Shown: positions 22,735 to 33,494 of the stretch, piece by piece
Layout of the letters: each line of letters starts with the position of its first letter
Numbering within the stretch: position 1 is the first letter of the stretch
From: Luzula sylvatica
Taxonomy: Eukaryota > Streptophyta > Magnoliopsida > Poales > Juncaceae
Direction of reading: 5' to 3'
Length of the DNA stretch: 64,000 nt
Assembly (NCBI GenBank): GCA_946800325.1
Contig: OX326961.1
Span: 36,041,043 to 36,105,042, forward strand
Position numbers and translations under genes: made by a program
The notes under the pieces: generated by a model
The model's database searches: none
What the model was told of the DNA's origin: nothing
Seen by the model: the letters and a program-made list of their open reading frames with translations, nothing else

Positions 22735-24804
22735 GATAAACTATAAATGATAATACTTAAAACAATAAAAAAAACAAAAAAAAATACACAAATGATATAT
22801 TAAGAAGATGCTTTACATATACATTTCAACTTAATTCAAAAAAGTTCAATTACAATAAAATATACGTTATGAACATTTAGTTTCAATGAAACAAACTTGG
22901 TTTTAGAAATATATTTTTGAAAGTATCTTAATTTATTATATGCTCAGTAGAGATAAACTATAAATAAAACAAACTTGGTTTTAGAAATATAATTTTGAAA
23001 GTATCTTAATTTATTATATGCTCAATAAGAAAATAGAGATAAACTATAAATGATAAGAGATGAAGCAATGCTTTACGTATACATTTCATCTTAATTCAAA
23101 AAACAAAAGAAATACAATGATAATAGATATAGATAAGCATGTTAAATATTTAGTTAAGATGCATTATATATATGTTCAATCAATCAAAAACTCATAAAAT
23201 TATAATAGGTGGTCTTGAAAGTCAATTATGTCAAAAACTCATAAAGAATGGTCATGATGTAATTTATGTGTAAAAATCAAGGGTCAAGAATCAAACATGT
23301 GGTCTTTGGTGAAAGCAAGAAAGCATTCTCAATTTAAAGGGAGATAAATTCTACGCGCTCCGTTGCGAATTGTAATTTTTTTATTTTTATTTTTTGTTTG
23401 TACCAATATAGTATCAAAATATATAGTAATCAAAAGTTCAGTTACAATAAATGTATATTATGATCATTTAGTTTCAATAAAAAAAATCTTGATTACTACA
23501 GATAAACTATAAATGATAATACTTAAAACAATAAAAAAAAAGATTAAGCAGATATTTTATATATACATTTCAACTTAATTCAAAAAAGTTCAATTACAAT
23601 AAAATATACATTATGAACATTTAGTTTCAATAAAACAAACTTGGTTTTAGAAATATATTTTTGAAAGTATCTTAAATTATTATCTGCTCAATAGAGATAA
23701 ACTATAAATAAAAAAAACTTGGTTTTAGAAATATATTTTTGAAAGTATCTTAATTTATTATCTGCTCAATAGAGAAAAACTATAAATGATAAGAGATTAA
23801 GCAATGCTTTACGTATACATTTCATCTTAATTCAAAAAATAAAAGAAATGCAATGATAATAGATATAGATAAGCATGTTAAATATTTAGTTAAGATGCAT
23901 TAAGATATAGATAAGAATGTTAAATATTTAGTTTTAAAAAAATATTTTTGAAAGTATGTTAATTTATTATCTGCTCAATAGAGATAAACTATAAATAAAA
24001 CAAACTTGCTTTTAGAAATATATTTTTGAAAGTATCTTAATTTATTATCTGCTCAATAGAGATAAACTACAAAGGATAAGAGATTAAGCAATGCTTTACG
24101 TATACATTTCATCTTAATTCAAAAAACAAAAGAAATTCAATGATAATAGATATAGATAAGCATTTTAAATATTTAGTTAAGATGCATTATATATATGTTC
24201 AATCAATCAAAAACTCATAAAATTATAATAGATGGTCTTGAAAGTTAATTATGTCAAAAACTCATAAATTATGGTCATGATGTAATTTATGTGTAAAAAT
24301 CAAAGGACAAGAATCAAACATGTGGTCTTCGGTGAAAGCAAGAAAGTATTCCCAATTTAAAGGGAGATAAATTCTACGCGCTCCGCTGCGAATTGTAATT
24401 TTTTTATTTCTATTTTTTGTTTGTACCAATATAGTATCAAAATATCTAGTAATCAAAAGTTCAACTACAATAAATGTATATTATGATCATTTAGTTTCAA
24501 TAAAAAAAATCTTGATTAATACAGATAAACTATAAATGATAATACTTAAAACAATAAAAAAAAAAAGATTAAGCAGATATTTTATATATACATTTCAACT
24601 TAATTCAAAAAAGTTCAATTACAATAAAATATACATTATAAACATTTATTTTCAATAAAACAAACTTGGTTTTAGAAATACATTTTTGAAAGTATCTTAA
24701 TTTATTACCTACTCAATAGAGATAAACAATAAATAAAACAAACTTGGTTCTTGAAATATATTTTTGAAAGTATCTTAATTTATTATCTGCTCAATAGAGA
24801 AAGG

Positions 24805-25544
24805 GAATTCTTCAAAACCCCCCTAACTTTTTTACAAATTATGGAAAACCCCCTGTCTTTTTAAAAAACCTCTTATCTTTTTTAGATTCCATCAAAACCC
24901 CCCTATATTTTTTGTTTCTTCCAAAAACCCCCTAACTTTTTTAGATTCTTTAAAAAAACCCTATCTTTTTGTTATGTTTTTTAAAATGACTATTATACCC
25001 TCATAATTTTATTTTATAAATCTCTATAATTTAATAAATAATAAATAGATATTAAACTATTATAAAAAATAAAAAATGTTAAAAAATAAATAATACATAC
25101 TATTAAAATATTATAATAAATAATACATAGATATTAAAATATTATAATAAATAATATATTGATATTAAAATGTCATTTTCAACAATTATTACTATTTTAA
25201 TATCTATGTATTATTTATTATAATATTTTCATATCTATGTATTATTTATAATAATATTTTAATATCTATTTATTATTTATTATAATATTATAATATCTAT
25301 TTATTATTTATTTTTTGTATTTTAATATATATTTATTATTTATAAAATTATGGATATTTATAAAATAAAATTATGGGAAAGGGTATAATGGTAATCTCCA
25401 AAATCATAACAAAAAGGTAGGGGATTTTTGAGGAAATCTAAAAATGTTAGGGGGTTTTTGGAGGAAGCCACAAATATAGGGATTTTTTTGGGGAATCTAA
25501 AAAGATAGGGTTTTTTTTTTCATAATTTCCAAAAAAAAAATTTC
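24805..25544. mobile_element. Foldback MITE, second copy with eroded right end
   Basis: This is the counterpart of 2008-2760 in the second duplication copy. The left arm GAATTCTTCAAAACCCC is intact. The right arm has lost its terminal GGGGGTTTTTGAAGAATTC and ends in an A-rich run before TTTCATAAATG. The palindromic AT-rich core (about 25000-25380) is retained. The insertion predates the segmental duplication because both copies carry it at the same site. Confidence 0.7.
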
Positions 25545-25722
25545 ATAAATGATAAGCGATTAAGCAATACTTTATGTATACATTCCATCTTAATTCAAAA
25601 AACAAAAGAAATACAATGATAATAGATATAGATAAGCATGTTAAATATTTAGTTAAGATGCATTAAGATATAGATAAGCATGTTAAATATTTAGTTAAGA
25701 TGCATCATATATATGTTCAATC

Positions 25723-26110
25723 AATCAAAAACTCATAAAATTATAATAGGTGGTCTTGAAAGTCAATTATGCCAAAAACTCATAAACAATGGTCGTGATG
25801 TAATTTATGTGTAAAAATCAAGGGTCAAGAATCAAACATGTGGTCTAATAAAAAACTCATAAAATTATAATAGGTGGACTTCAAAGTCAATTATGCCAAA
25901 AACTCATAAAGAATGGTTATGATGTAATTTATGTGTAAAAATCAAGGGTCAAGAATCAAACATGTGGTCTAATAAAAAACTCATAAAATTATAATAGGTG
26001 GACTTCAAAATCAATTATACCAAAAACTCATAGAGAATGGTCATGATGTAATTTATGTGTAAAAATCAAGGATCAAGAATCAAACATGAAAAACTCATAA
26101 AGAATGGTCA
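25723..26110. repeat. 124-bp tandem repeat inside the Helitron, second copy
   Basis: Units start at 25723, 25847 and 25971, with a partial unit from about 26087. Spacing and unit sequence match the array at 2943-3330. Confidence 0.85.
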
Positions 26111-26999
26111 TGATGTAATTTATGTGTAAAAATTAAGGGTCAAGAATCAAACATGTGGCCTTTGGTGAAAGCAAGAAAGCATTCCCAATTTAAAGGGAGA
26201 TAAATAAATTTGTTAATTTCTAGTTTCCATATTTGTTGATTTATAATTCTTTCAATCTTTTTTATTTTGAATTGATGTAATTATGTTGTTACAAGGAATG
26301 GATGAATTGATACTGTTAATTACATTTGGTTTCAGAAAATATTGATTAATTATTAATGAAGTTAATTATTTGTGTATAATTACTTGTATTGTTAATTATT
26401 TATCCATAATTAAGAATAAAAATGTACTAAAGATATTGTTACTGTAAATTTAACCATGATTAGCAAAATAATTAATAGACTTGTATTTTGAATTTAGTTA
26501 ATTCATGTCAATTCATTTTTTGTTGCGTCAATTCTATAATTTCATTAATTCATGTTATTGGTGTTAATTCAATTCCTTCTTTGGTCAATTTCTTGATGGA
26601 TGGATTAAGGATATCATTTAAAAAAAATGAAAATTAATTATGTAAGGTAATATTTCATTAATTAATTACTAATATGGTTAATTACATGTTTATTACCTGA
26701 CTTGTGCGTAATTAAAAATAGAAATAATTAAAAATGATTACTATAAATAATTACCTGACATTTGTGGATTACTTGTTCATTAAAAGTTTGTCTTAAATGA
26801 ATTAGTATACACAATTAACATTTGAAACACGATTTACGTTTTAACTAAGAATATTGTGTCAAAATAATCTCAATTAACAAAATCGTCACAAGTTAATTGT
26901 CAGCTAATACATCTTGTGAATTAATGATGTATTAACAAAAAAATATTAGTTAAGAACGAGAGGAAAGTAAAAACAGTAATTATAGGAACCATAAAAAAA

Positions 27000-29335
27000 A
27001 CGAGAGGGAGAGAGATGAATCTCACCAGAACAGGAGCACGAACAATAGCGAACGAGAGAAATTGATCTCACTAGATCGTGAGCTCAACCTGAGCAGATCG
27101 TGAGACGGATCTCACCAGATCAAGAAATAGAGATCTCGCTAGATCCAGAAAACGAGTCTCGCCAGATTGAAAGATAGACGGTAATTCACTTCTTTTAATA
27201 GCAAGACTACTCATTATTAAAATTAATGTTTTTTAATTAATATTATTATTAGGGCAGGATAATATTCAATGTATTTGTGTGAATGTGAGATATAGGTGCA
27301 TATTAGATATAATAGAAGTATCTAGAATAAACTAAGAGTTGTATTTGAGAGGGTGCATGTGATATATAAATGAAATCCATCTTATATGTTTTTAGAGAGA
27401 GAAAATCTCCAGAAAAAAGAGAGAAAAAATTATATAAAAAATTAGAGTAAGGAGTGTAGAAAACAATCTCACCCTTATATCGAAATATTGTATCCATATA
27501 TTATTCAGTGTACACCATTTGGTATTTGTATCTATCTATTCTTTTGTTTGTGTCTTTTGAGAGGAGTGTATCAATTCTTGGGATAAAAGAATAAAATTAA
27601 AAAAAATAAAAAGATTCCAAAGACCCTCTGTATCTCTCACTCTCTCTCGGCGCTTTATTCCCTCAATTTGTATATTCAATTATACTATCCCCCAATCTAA
27701 AACCCCCGTATTATCTCCAATCAAAAATAAATAATTAAATCTCCAAAATCGCAACAAATTGGTATCAGAGCGACGGTTATCGAAAGATGCTGTTTTCGAG
27801 TTTAGTAGAAGTCGAAGAAGGAGATCACCAAGACAATCAAGGAGGTTACGTATTTGGCCTCCCACGAACTTTACAACTCATTTTTGATTTATCGAGTTTA
27901 GTAGAAATTTGGAATAGGAGAAAGCCGCGACAACCCAAGGCGGTGTGTTCGGGTTCCCACAAATTTCGCAACTCAATTTCGATGGAGAAAACTACAATTT
28001 TTTGGAGTATTATCACGATAGTTATTTTGATCTCGCATGGTCTATGAAAAATAATAGAAGGAGAAGAAATTGTCGATGGTATGTGCAAGACGAAGAAAGG
28101 AGACAATTCGAAGAAGCAAAAAAAAAAGATCCGAAAAAACGATACGGAAAGAGGACGATCCGAAAAAAGGACGATTAGAAAAAAAAAAAAGAGTTTAGAA
28201 GAGGAAAGAAAATAGACGAGCGTGGAGAAAAAAATCACGGGGGTAGTATCGACAACAAAAAAAATAATAACGAAAAAAATATTAAGGGAGAGTATTAAAA
28301 TTAATGTTTTTTAATTAATAATATTATTAGGGCAGGATAATATTCAATGTATTTGTGTGAATGTGAGATATAGATGTCTATTAGATAGAATAGAAGTATC
28401 TAGAATAAACAAATAGTTGTATTTGAGATGGTGCATTTGATCTATAAATGAAACTCATGTTATATGTTTTTAGAGAGAGAAAATCTCCAGGAAAAAGAGA
28501 GAAAAAATTCTGTAAAAAATTAAAGTAAGGAGTGTAGAAAACAATCTCACCCTTATATCGAAATATTGTATCTATATATTATTCAGTGTACACCTTTTGG
28601 TATTTGTATCTATTTATTCTTTTGTTTGTGTCTTTTGAGAGGAGTGTATCAATTCTTGGGATATAAGAATAAAATAAAATAAAATAAAAAGATTCCAGAG
28701 GTATCTCTCACTCTCTCTCCGCGCTTTATTCCCTCAATTTGTATATTCAATTATACTTATCGTGGAGAACCTTCTTTAATTTTGATTTGCTTACTCATGA
28801 AATTGTCAATTTCGAAAAATTATGGAGTATATGATACATTGAGTATTTTGATTAATTGCATTGAACGTTTTGATTAATTGCAAGTATCATTCTGATTTTG
28901 GTTAATTACATATCATTATATCAAGTATTGTTCTAATTTTGATTAATTACATCGAAGATTTTGAATTGCAGATTCTGGCTTGCAAGATTGAAGTACGATA
29001 ATCCTAAAATTCTTGATGTAATTGGCTGGTATAATAAACAAATATTTGAGCAAGTAATTATCTAAACTATTTCTCTTATCTGTATTTATTGAATGTTTTG
29101 ATTTGTATTTAATTTGTATATTTAGGAGAGTGAAGCGATCTCCAAGGCTTCACAGGGGCTTAATGAATTTCATAAGGTATGGTAAATATTGCAGAATTCT
29201 TTATTTTTACCATGAAGATATATTGTTTTGATTTTGTATCTTCATTTATAATTATTCGCAGATTCGTGGTACAGAATTTAAAATGAAGATACGGATCAAA
29301 AGAGACGCGCGAGGACCTCCAAAATAAGCTGTGGG
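27000..29335 (+). other. Candidate spliced transcript or gene fragment (copy 2, interrupted)
   Basis: These are the same exon-like blocks as at 4205-5030: the GATCTCACCAGAT-rich block (about 27001-27180), the ATTCTGGCTTGC block (about 28972), the GAGAGTGAAGCG block (about 29125) and the ATTCGTGGTACAG block (about 29262). The truncated copia element 27215-28756 lies in the first putative intron. The only notable change in the third block is GAG to GGG (E to G). Function unknown. Confidence 0.3.
27215..28756 (+). mobile_element. Truncated, internally deleted copia-type element inside duplication copy 2
   Basis: The 5' LTR is 27215-27756 (542 bp, starts TATTAAAATT, ends GCAACA). A primer binding site TGGTATCAGAGC at 27760 follows a three-base gap. 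An interior of about 530 bp contains CGAGTTTAGTAGAAGTCGAAG shared with the element at 19730, and a gag-start-like stretch. A purine tract AAGGGAGAG precedes the 3' LTR (28293-28756), whose last 75 or so bases are missing. Flanking host sequence is also altered: copy 1 reads ACTCATTTTGTTTACTTATC, whereas here the LTR runs into ACTTATC. The LTRs differ at about 25 of 460 positions (by eye), so it is older than the element at 19730, to which it is clearly related. Confidence 0.9.
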
Positions 29336-29434
29336 TAGTTAAGGAGAGTCGCCGCAGATTTGGACTTGTAATAGTTAATGAATTTGTAATGGAGAATGTG
29401 AATTGAGAATCCTCAAGTAGTAGTGTACTTGGTT

Positions 29435-29564
29435 TCACACACACGCGCACGCACGCACGCACGCACACGCGCGCCACACACACGCACGTGCCACACACAC
29501 GCACGCACGCGCGCGCCACACACACGCACACGCACACGCACCGCGTGCGCGCACGCGCACACAT
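29435..29564. repeat. Alternating purine-pyrimidine (CA)n/(CG)n tract, copy 2 (expanded)
   Basis: This is the counterpart of 5123-5194 but about 130 bases long, so it has nearly doubled. It contains repeated GCGCGCCACACACACGCAC blocks, which suggests expansion by block duplication rather than only by slippage. Confidence 0.9.
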
Positions 29565-30312
29565 CCTTTTTTTAAAATATTTCTCAATATAGGTGCACAT
29601 ATATAAATTGCATCCCGATTGGGTTCGATTTATCCAACTTTTTTCCCTAAATCATAAACCCTCGACATTTTCCCTAAATCATAAACCTCACTAGAACTCG
29701 GTTTGTCATTCCATATATGAAATTAAACATATATATAAATGTCGAGATTCAAGTTCTGCCTGTTGGGTTTGAATCCATGAGTTTGTTTCTCATAAATAGC
29801 TAAAAATCCTGCCATTTAAGAAATTAAACGGATCGGAACATAGAACAATAATTGTGCAAACAATTAAGAAAAAAATTAAAATAATTTGAACTGAGAAAAG
29901 AAGTAAAAAAAACAAAACAATTTAAACGAGATTTTTTTATGAATTCAATTGAAAAGTACTTATTTTTATTATAACTATTTTTAACGAGATTTCACTCACT
30001 TAGTCACTTCCATGACTAATCATTTTTACTTAAATATTTTTAGTATAGGTGAAATGGACATGTCATCGGGAGATGCCAGTACCTCGAGAGTAAAAAAATT
30101 CTCGCCAACTAAACACAAATTAAGACTACATAGAATTTACCAGTTCAATATCTTAACGCGCCTCTTAGAAAAAGCGCCTAGTTTGAAAAGATGCAAAGAA
30201 AAAAATTCTCGTTCTAGACTATAAATGTAAAGACTACATACACACATCTTAAATCACACTAAAAAGAAGAGCAAAAATAAGTATTTTGTACTATTTTGTA
30301 CTTTTTCACTAA

Positions 30313-30320
30313 GCACTATG
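30313..30320. repeat. Target-site duplication of hAT element (left)
   Basis: GCACTATG, identical to 31077-31084. Eight bases is characteristic of hAT transposition. In copy 1 the single copy of this site is 5938-5945 and contains the PLAC8 initiator ATG. Confidence 0.95.
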
Positions 30321-31076
30321 TAGAGGTGGCAAACAGGCGGGTTTGGGCGGTTTCGGACTGAACCCAACAGGTTTCGGGCTAATTGTTGGGTTCGGATCTT
30401 ATCGGGTTAAGTTAATTCGGATCAAGCTGGGTTCGGATCGGATCATATTTGGTCGGATCAATTCCGAGTTGAAAATTATAGTCGGGTCGGGTTTTCAAGT
30501 TCGGGGTGATTCGCGGACGCGGTTTGTTCCGGATTCGGATTCTTTCGGAATTCGGGTTAGTCAAATTCGGGTTGTGTCGGATTTTTTTAATGATTCTATA
30601 AATCAATTTTGTCAAAATATTGGATATAAAATTAAACTATTATCTAAATCTAGGTCTATGTTTTTTATTTGAAAACACCGGTGTCATTTCACTCACGAAA
30701 AATGTAATAAATATAATATTACATATATTAGTTAATAGATTGAATTAAAAAAAATTATAACACCGGGTCAATTTGGGTTCGGACTATTTGAGTTCGGACT
30801 TGTCATAATCGGATTTATCGGGTTTCGGACAACTCGGATTCGTGTCGAGTTGGGTCGGAATAATAATTATAATATGTCACACCGGATCAATTTTGGGTCG
30901 GATTTCTCGGGTTCGGGTCGGACGGGTTCGGTCGTTTGAATTTTCTAAATTTTTCTCGGGTTTGGGTTGGACGGGTTCGGTCGTTTCAATTTTCTAAATT
31001 TTTCGGATCACGGACGAGTCGGACCTCGGGCGAGTCGGACGGTTTTTTCGGGTTCGGGCCGAATTTGCCACCTCTA
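30321..31076. mobile_element. hAT-type MITE inserted at the PLAC8 start codon
   Basis: 756 bp with perfect 13-bp terminal inverted repeats TAGAGGTGGCAAA..TTTGCCACCTCTA and an 8-bp target duplication GCACTATG. The interior is built from degenerate GGGTTCGGGTCGG-type repeats and an AT-rich middle. It has no transposase and is non-autonomous. Duplication copy 1 provides the empty site (GCACTATGTATCC at 5938). The related element at 59194-59820 has the same end sequence. Open frames in the repeat portion are artefacts. Confidence 0.95.
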
Positions 31077-31081
31077 GCACT

Positions 31082-31875
31082 ATGTATCCTCCAAAACATA
31101 ATGAAGACTACGCATCACATAGTGTGGGCCCACAAATCGGGTTTCCTATAGCACTGCCACCAACTCAAGCTATGACACGGCAGCCTCAGATGTGGTCGAC
31201 CGGGTTGTGCGACTGCACCCAAGACTGTGGGAATTGTAAGTTTATTTCGAGTAATTCATGTATTTAATTCGAAGCATGTGTATTGTGAATTACATGTAAT
31301 TAGTGATGTCTAAATTGTGATTTTGAATTAAGTTGCATGACTTTCTTTTGCCCGTGCATTACGTTTGGCCGGATTGCTGAGATCGTTGATCGCGGATCCA
31401 CATGTCAGTTTGCTTTTATTTATTTGTAAATAAATAATGGTATTAATTACTTCTTTTTAATGAATTTACTAATTAATGTTGTTATTCATGTAGCATGTTG
31501 TATTAGTGGAGGAGTATATGCACTTCTCGCTTACTTCACGTGTTGTCATTGGATTTACTCGTGCACTTATCGCTCGAAAATGAGAGCAGAATATATGTTA
31601 ACTGAATCTCCTTGCAACGATTGCCTCGTCCATTGCTGATGCGAGCCCTGCGCGCTTTGCCAGGATTATCGTGAACTCCAAAATCGCGGCTTTGACGTGA
31701 ATATCGGTTCGTTTTCTCTATCTTTATTGGAAATTATATAAACTCTTTATTAAAAGGTTATATATTAACTTATATGATGATGATAATGTTTCATGTAGGA
31801 TGGCACGAAAACATGGAGAAGAATGCGCGTGTGGCTATGGTTGCACCGCCAGTACAAAATGGCATGACATGGTAG
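31082..31875 (+). pseudogene. PLAC8 / PCR-like protein (copy 2), nonsense-mutated
   Basis: This has the same four-exon structure as 5943-6736. In exon 3 a TGC (Cys) codon of the conserved HCCCEPC motif has become TGA (31637-31639), truncating the protein before the second half of the PLAC8 domain. Other changes: SCG to SCC at the start of exon 3, and WHAN to WHEN in exon 4. It shares with copy 1 the two-base offset at the intron 1 acceptor. A 756-bp hAT element lies immediately upstream; its target duplication includes the ATG, so the initiator on the gene side survives, but the promoter and 5' UTR are displaced. Confidence 0.85.
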
Positions 31876-32285
31876 ATTTGGATCTTTACATGTTTATGCT
31901 ACGAGAATGAATGAGTTAATTGATTATTATGTGATTATTTATAATAAATAAGGTGGTTATTGGTGAATAGATGTATATGTTTTTAATAATCATGTTAATT
32001 TTCATGTTTTTATTTGTAGCAGATGTTTATTATCATGTTATTCGTGGATTAACCAGAGTCTGGTTTTCGTGTATTGGTAGTTTTAAGAAAATAAAAATAG
32101 TGCTTTACCTAAAAAAAAAACAATGTTACTATTGTTTAATTTTACTGGACATATTTAATCAAAAAAATGAGAGCTATTTTTAGATTCAAGAATGCAATTG
32201 ATCATGCAGTATAGAGTGGTCACTATTCCTTCTCAAGTGAATTCTATTTTAAGAGTCTTCAGATTTACAATTCCTAACTAATTTC

Positions 32286-32293
32286 TATATAAG
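32286..32293 (+). promoter_or_regulatory. TATA box of the small membrane protein gene (copy 2)
   Basis: TATATAAG lies 77 bases before the ATG at 32363, in the same context as copy 1. Confidence 0.7.
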
Positions 32294-32362
32294 AAGTGAA
32301 TTTCAACGAATTTATTCACAACAGAACAAACTTACAGCAAAGATTTTGTGCAAACAACAACA

Positions 32363-32836
32363 ATGTCTCTGCTTGCATTTCCCCCCTCCTTCTTTCTCTA
32401 TGTCGATGCGGTACTTCTCTTTGTTCTTTGCGTACTTTTCATCGCAGTTTTTTTCTTCAATTTGATTCTCGATCATCACTCGAACGTACTATCACAAGAA
32501 ACAAAGTCCGTCGAATCGATTCGAGGCACCGTGCCAACCAAGCTAGCTGAAGGAAACGAGCTGGTCAAGCCGGCTTTCCAACTCAGAGGAGTTGAAGGCC
32601 TCGAGTACGAATGGGAGGACGATCCTCGCCAAGTAACCTACATCAATGGACGCGTGGTTTACTTAAATCCACCCGTTGTGCCACGCGAGAGGCGTCGCGT
32701 CGTCATAGCCAGGCACGCTCTCGATCCCGTACCCGAAGGCGACGAGAGCGAACCTGCCACCGTGGAGAGACGAATTAGCGCGAGAAGAAAATTGATAAGA
32801 AGGGTTAGAAGATTGTTTAGGTGTGGTTGCTTCTAG
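32363..32836 (+). CDS. Small single-pass membrane protein of unknown function (copy 2)
   Basis: 157 aa, single exon, the duplicate of 7225-7698. It has the same N-terminal hydrophobic helix and basic C-terminus ending RCGCF. Relative to copy 1 it reads SIRGTVP for SIQGTVP and PRERR for PCERR; the remaining nucleotide differences are silent or upstream. Both copies keep an open frame, unlike the neighbouring PLAC8 and transporter duplicates. Function unknown. Confidence 0.65.
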   Translation: MSLLAFPPSFFLYVDAVLLFVLCVLFIAVFFFNLILDHHSNVLSQETKSVESIRGTVPTKLAEGNELVKPAFQLRGVEGLEYEWEDDPRQVTYINGRVVYLNPPVVPRERRRVVIARHALDPVPEGDESEPATVERRISARRKLIRRVRRLFRCGCF

Positions 32837-33494
32837 AATATTTAAATGTTTTATAGTTAATGTTTTGATTTATTTTATTTTTGTGTAATTATCGTATTTC
32901 TTTTCCTTTTCTGAAATCTTGTAAATAAATCTGTTTGTTTGATTTTAATGAAATGAGTGAAGTCAATCGCTTCAACCTTGAAAAAATGTATCTTAATCTA
33001 ATTATTTTATTCAAGATAAGAGTCTAATTAGCTTTATCCTAAAGCCTATATAATTCGAAGCAAATTTACCTAATAAAACATAATATATTAGCATCCAAGC
33101 ATTAATATTCATATTTATTTTCTTTAACAAAAATAAAATAAATAATAATCTTTTCTAATAAAAAAAAACAAAACAAAAGAGTTTAAAAGAAAAAATTCCA
33201 ACAAACATTTTGTTGAATTGTTTCTTGAAATCCAGCCCATTAATTTATAATAATAGTTTAAAAACAAGTCATACTTCGAGCCCAATATTGATTTAGGCCT
33301 GTCAGGTCAGAAATACCTGAGTTTTCGATTGATATCTCCCCAGCTAACTCGGGAATTCATCTCTCGGTTTACCCTCAAATCCGAAGTTGAAATACCGGAT
33401 TTGTATAAAGATCCTATCTCGGGGTATTGAAAATATCGCGGGGACGGCTCTCCGCCTCCACCCTTCCAGTTCCACCCTTCCTTCTCTCTTCAAA

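Larger units (their letters stand above)
22392..26200 (-). mobile_element. Tandem Helitron array, copy 2 (three units)
   Basis: This is the same array as at 783-3421 with the same outer ends: CTAG at 22392-22395 preceded by A, and the TC end at 26200 followed by T. It has three units: 22392-23344, 23345-24367 and 24368-26200. The middle unit has no counterpart in copy 1. The GC-rich hairpin end recurs at each internal junction (TTCTACGCGCTCCG, with one T variant at about 23363). Unit 1 carries a 172-bp MITE and unit 3 carries the foldback element. Units are head-to-tail. No transposase coding is visible. Confidence 0.8.
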
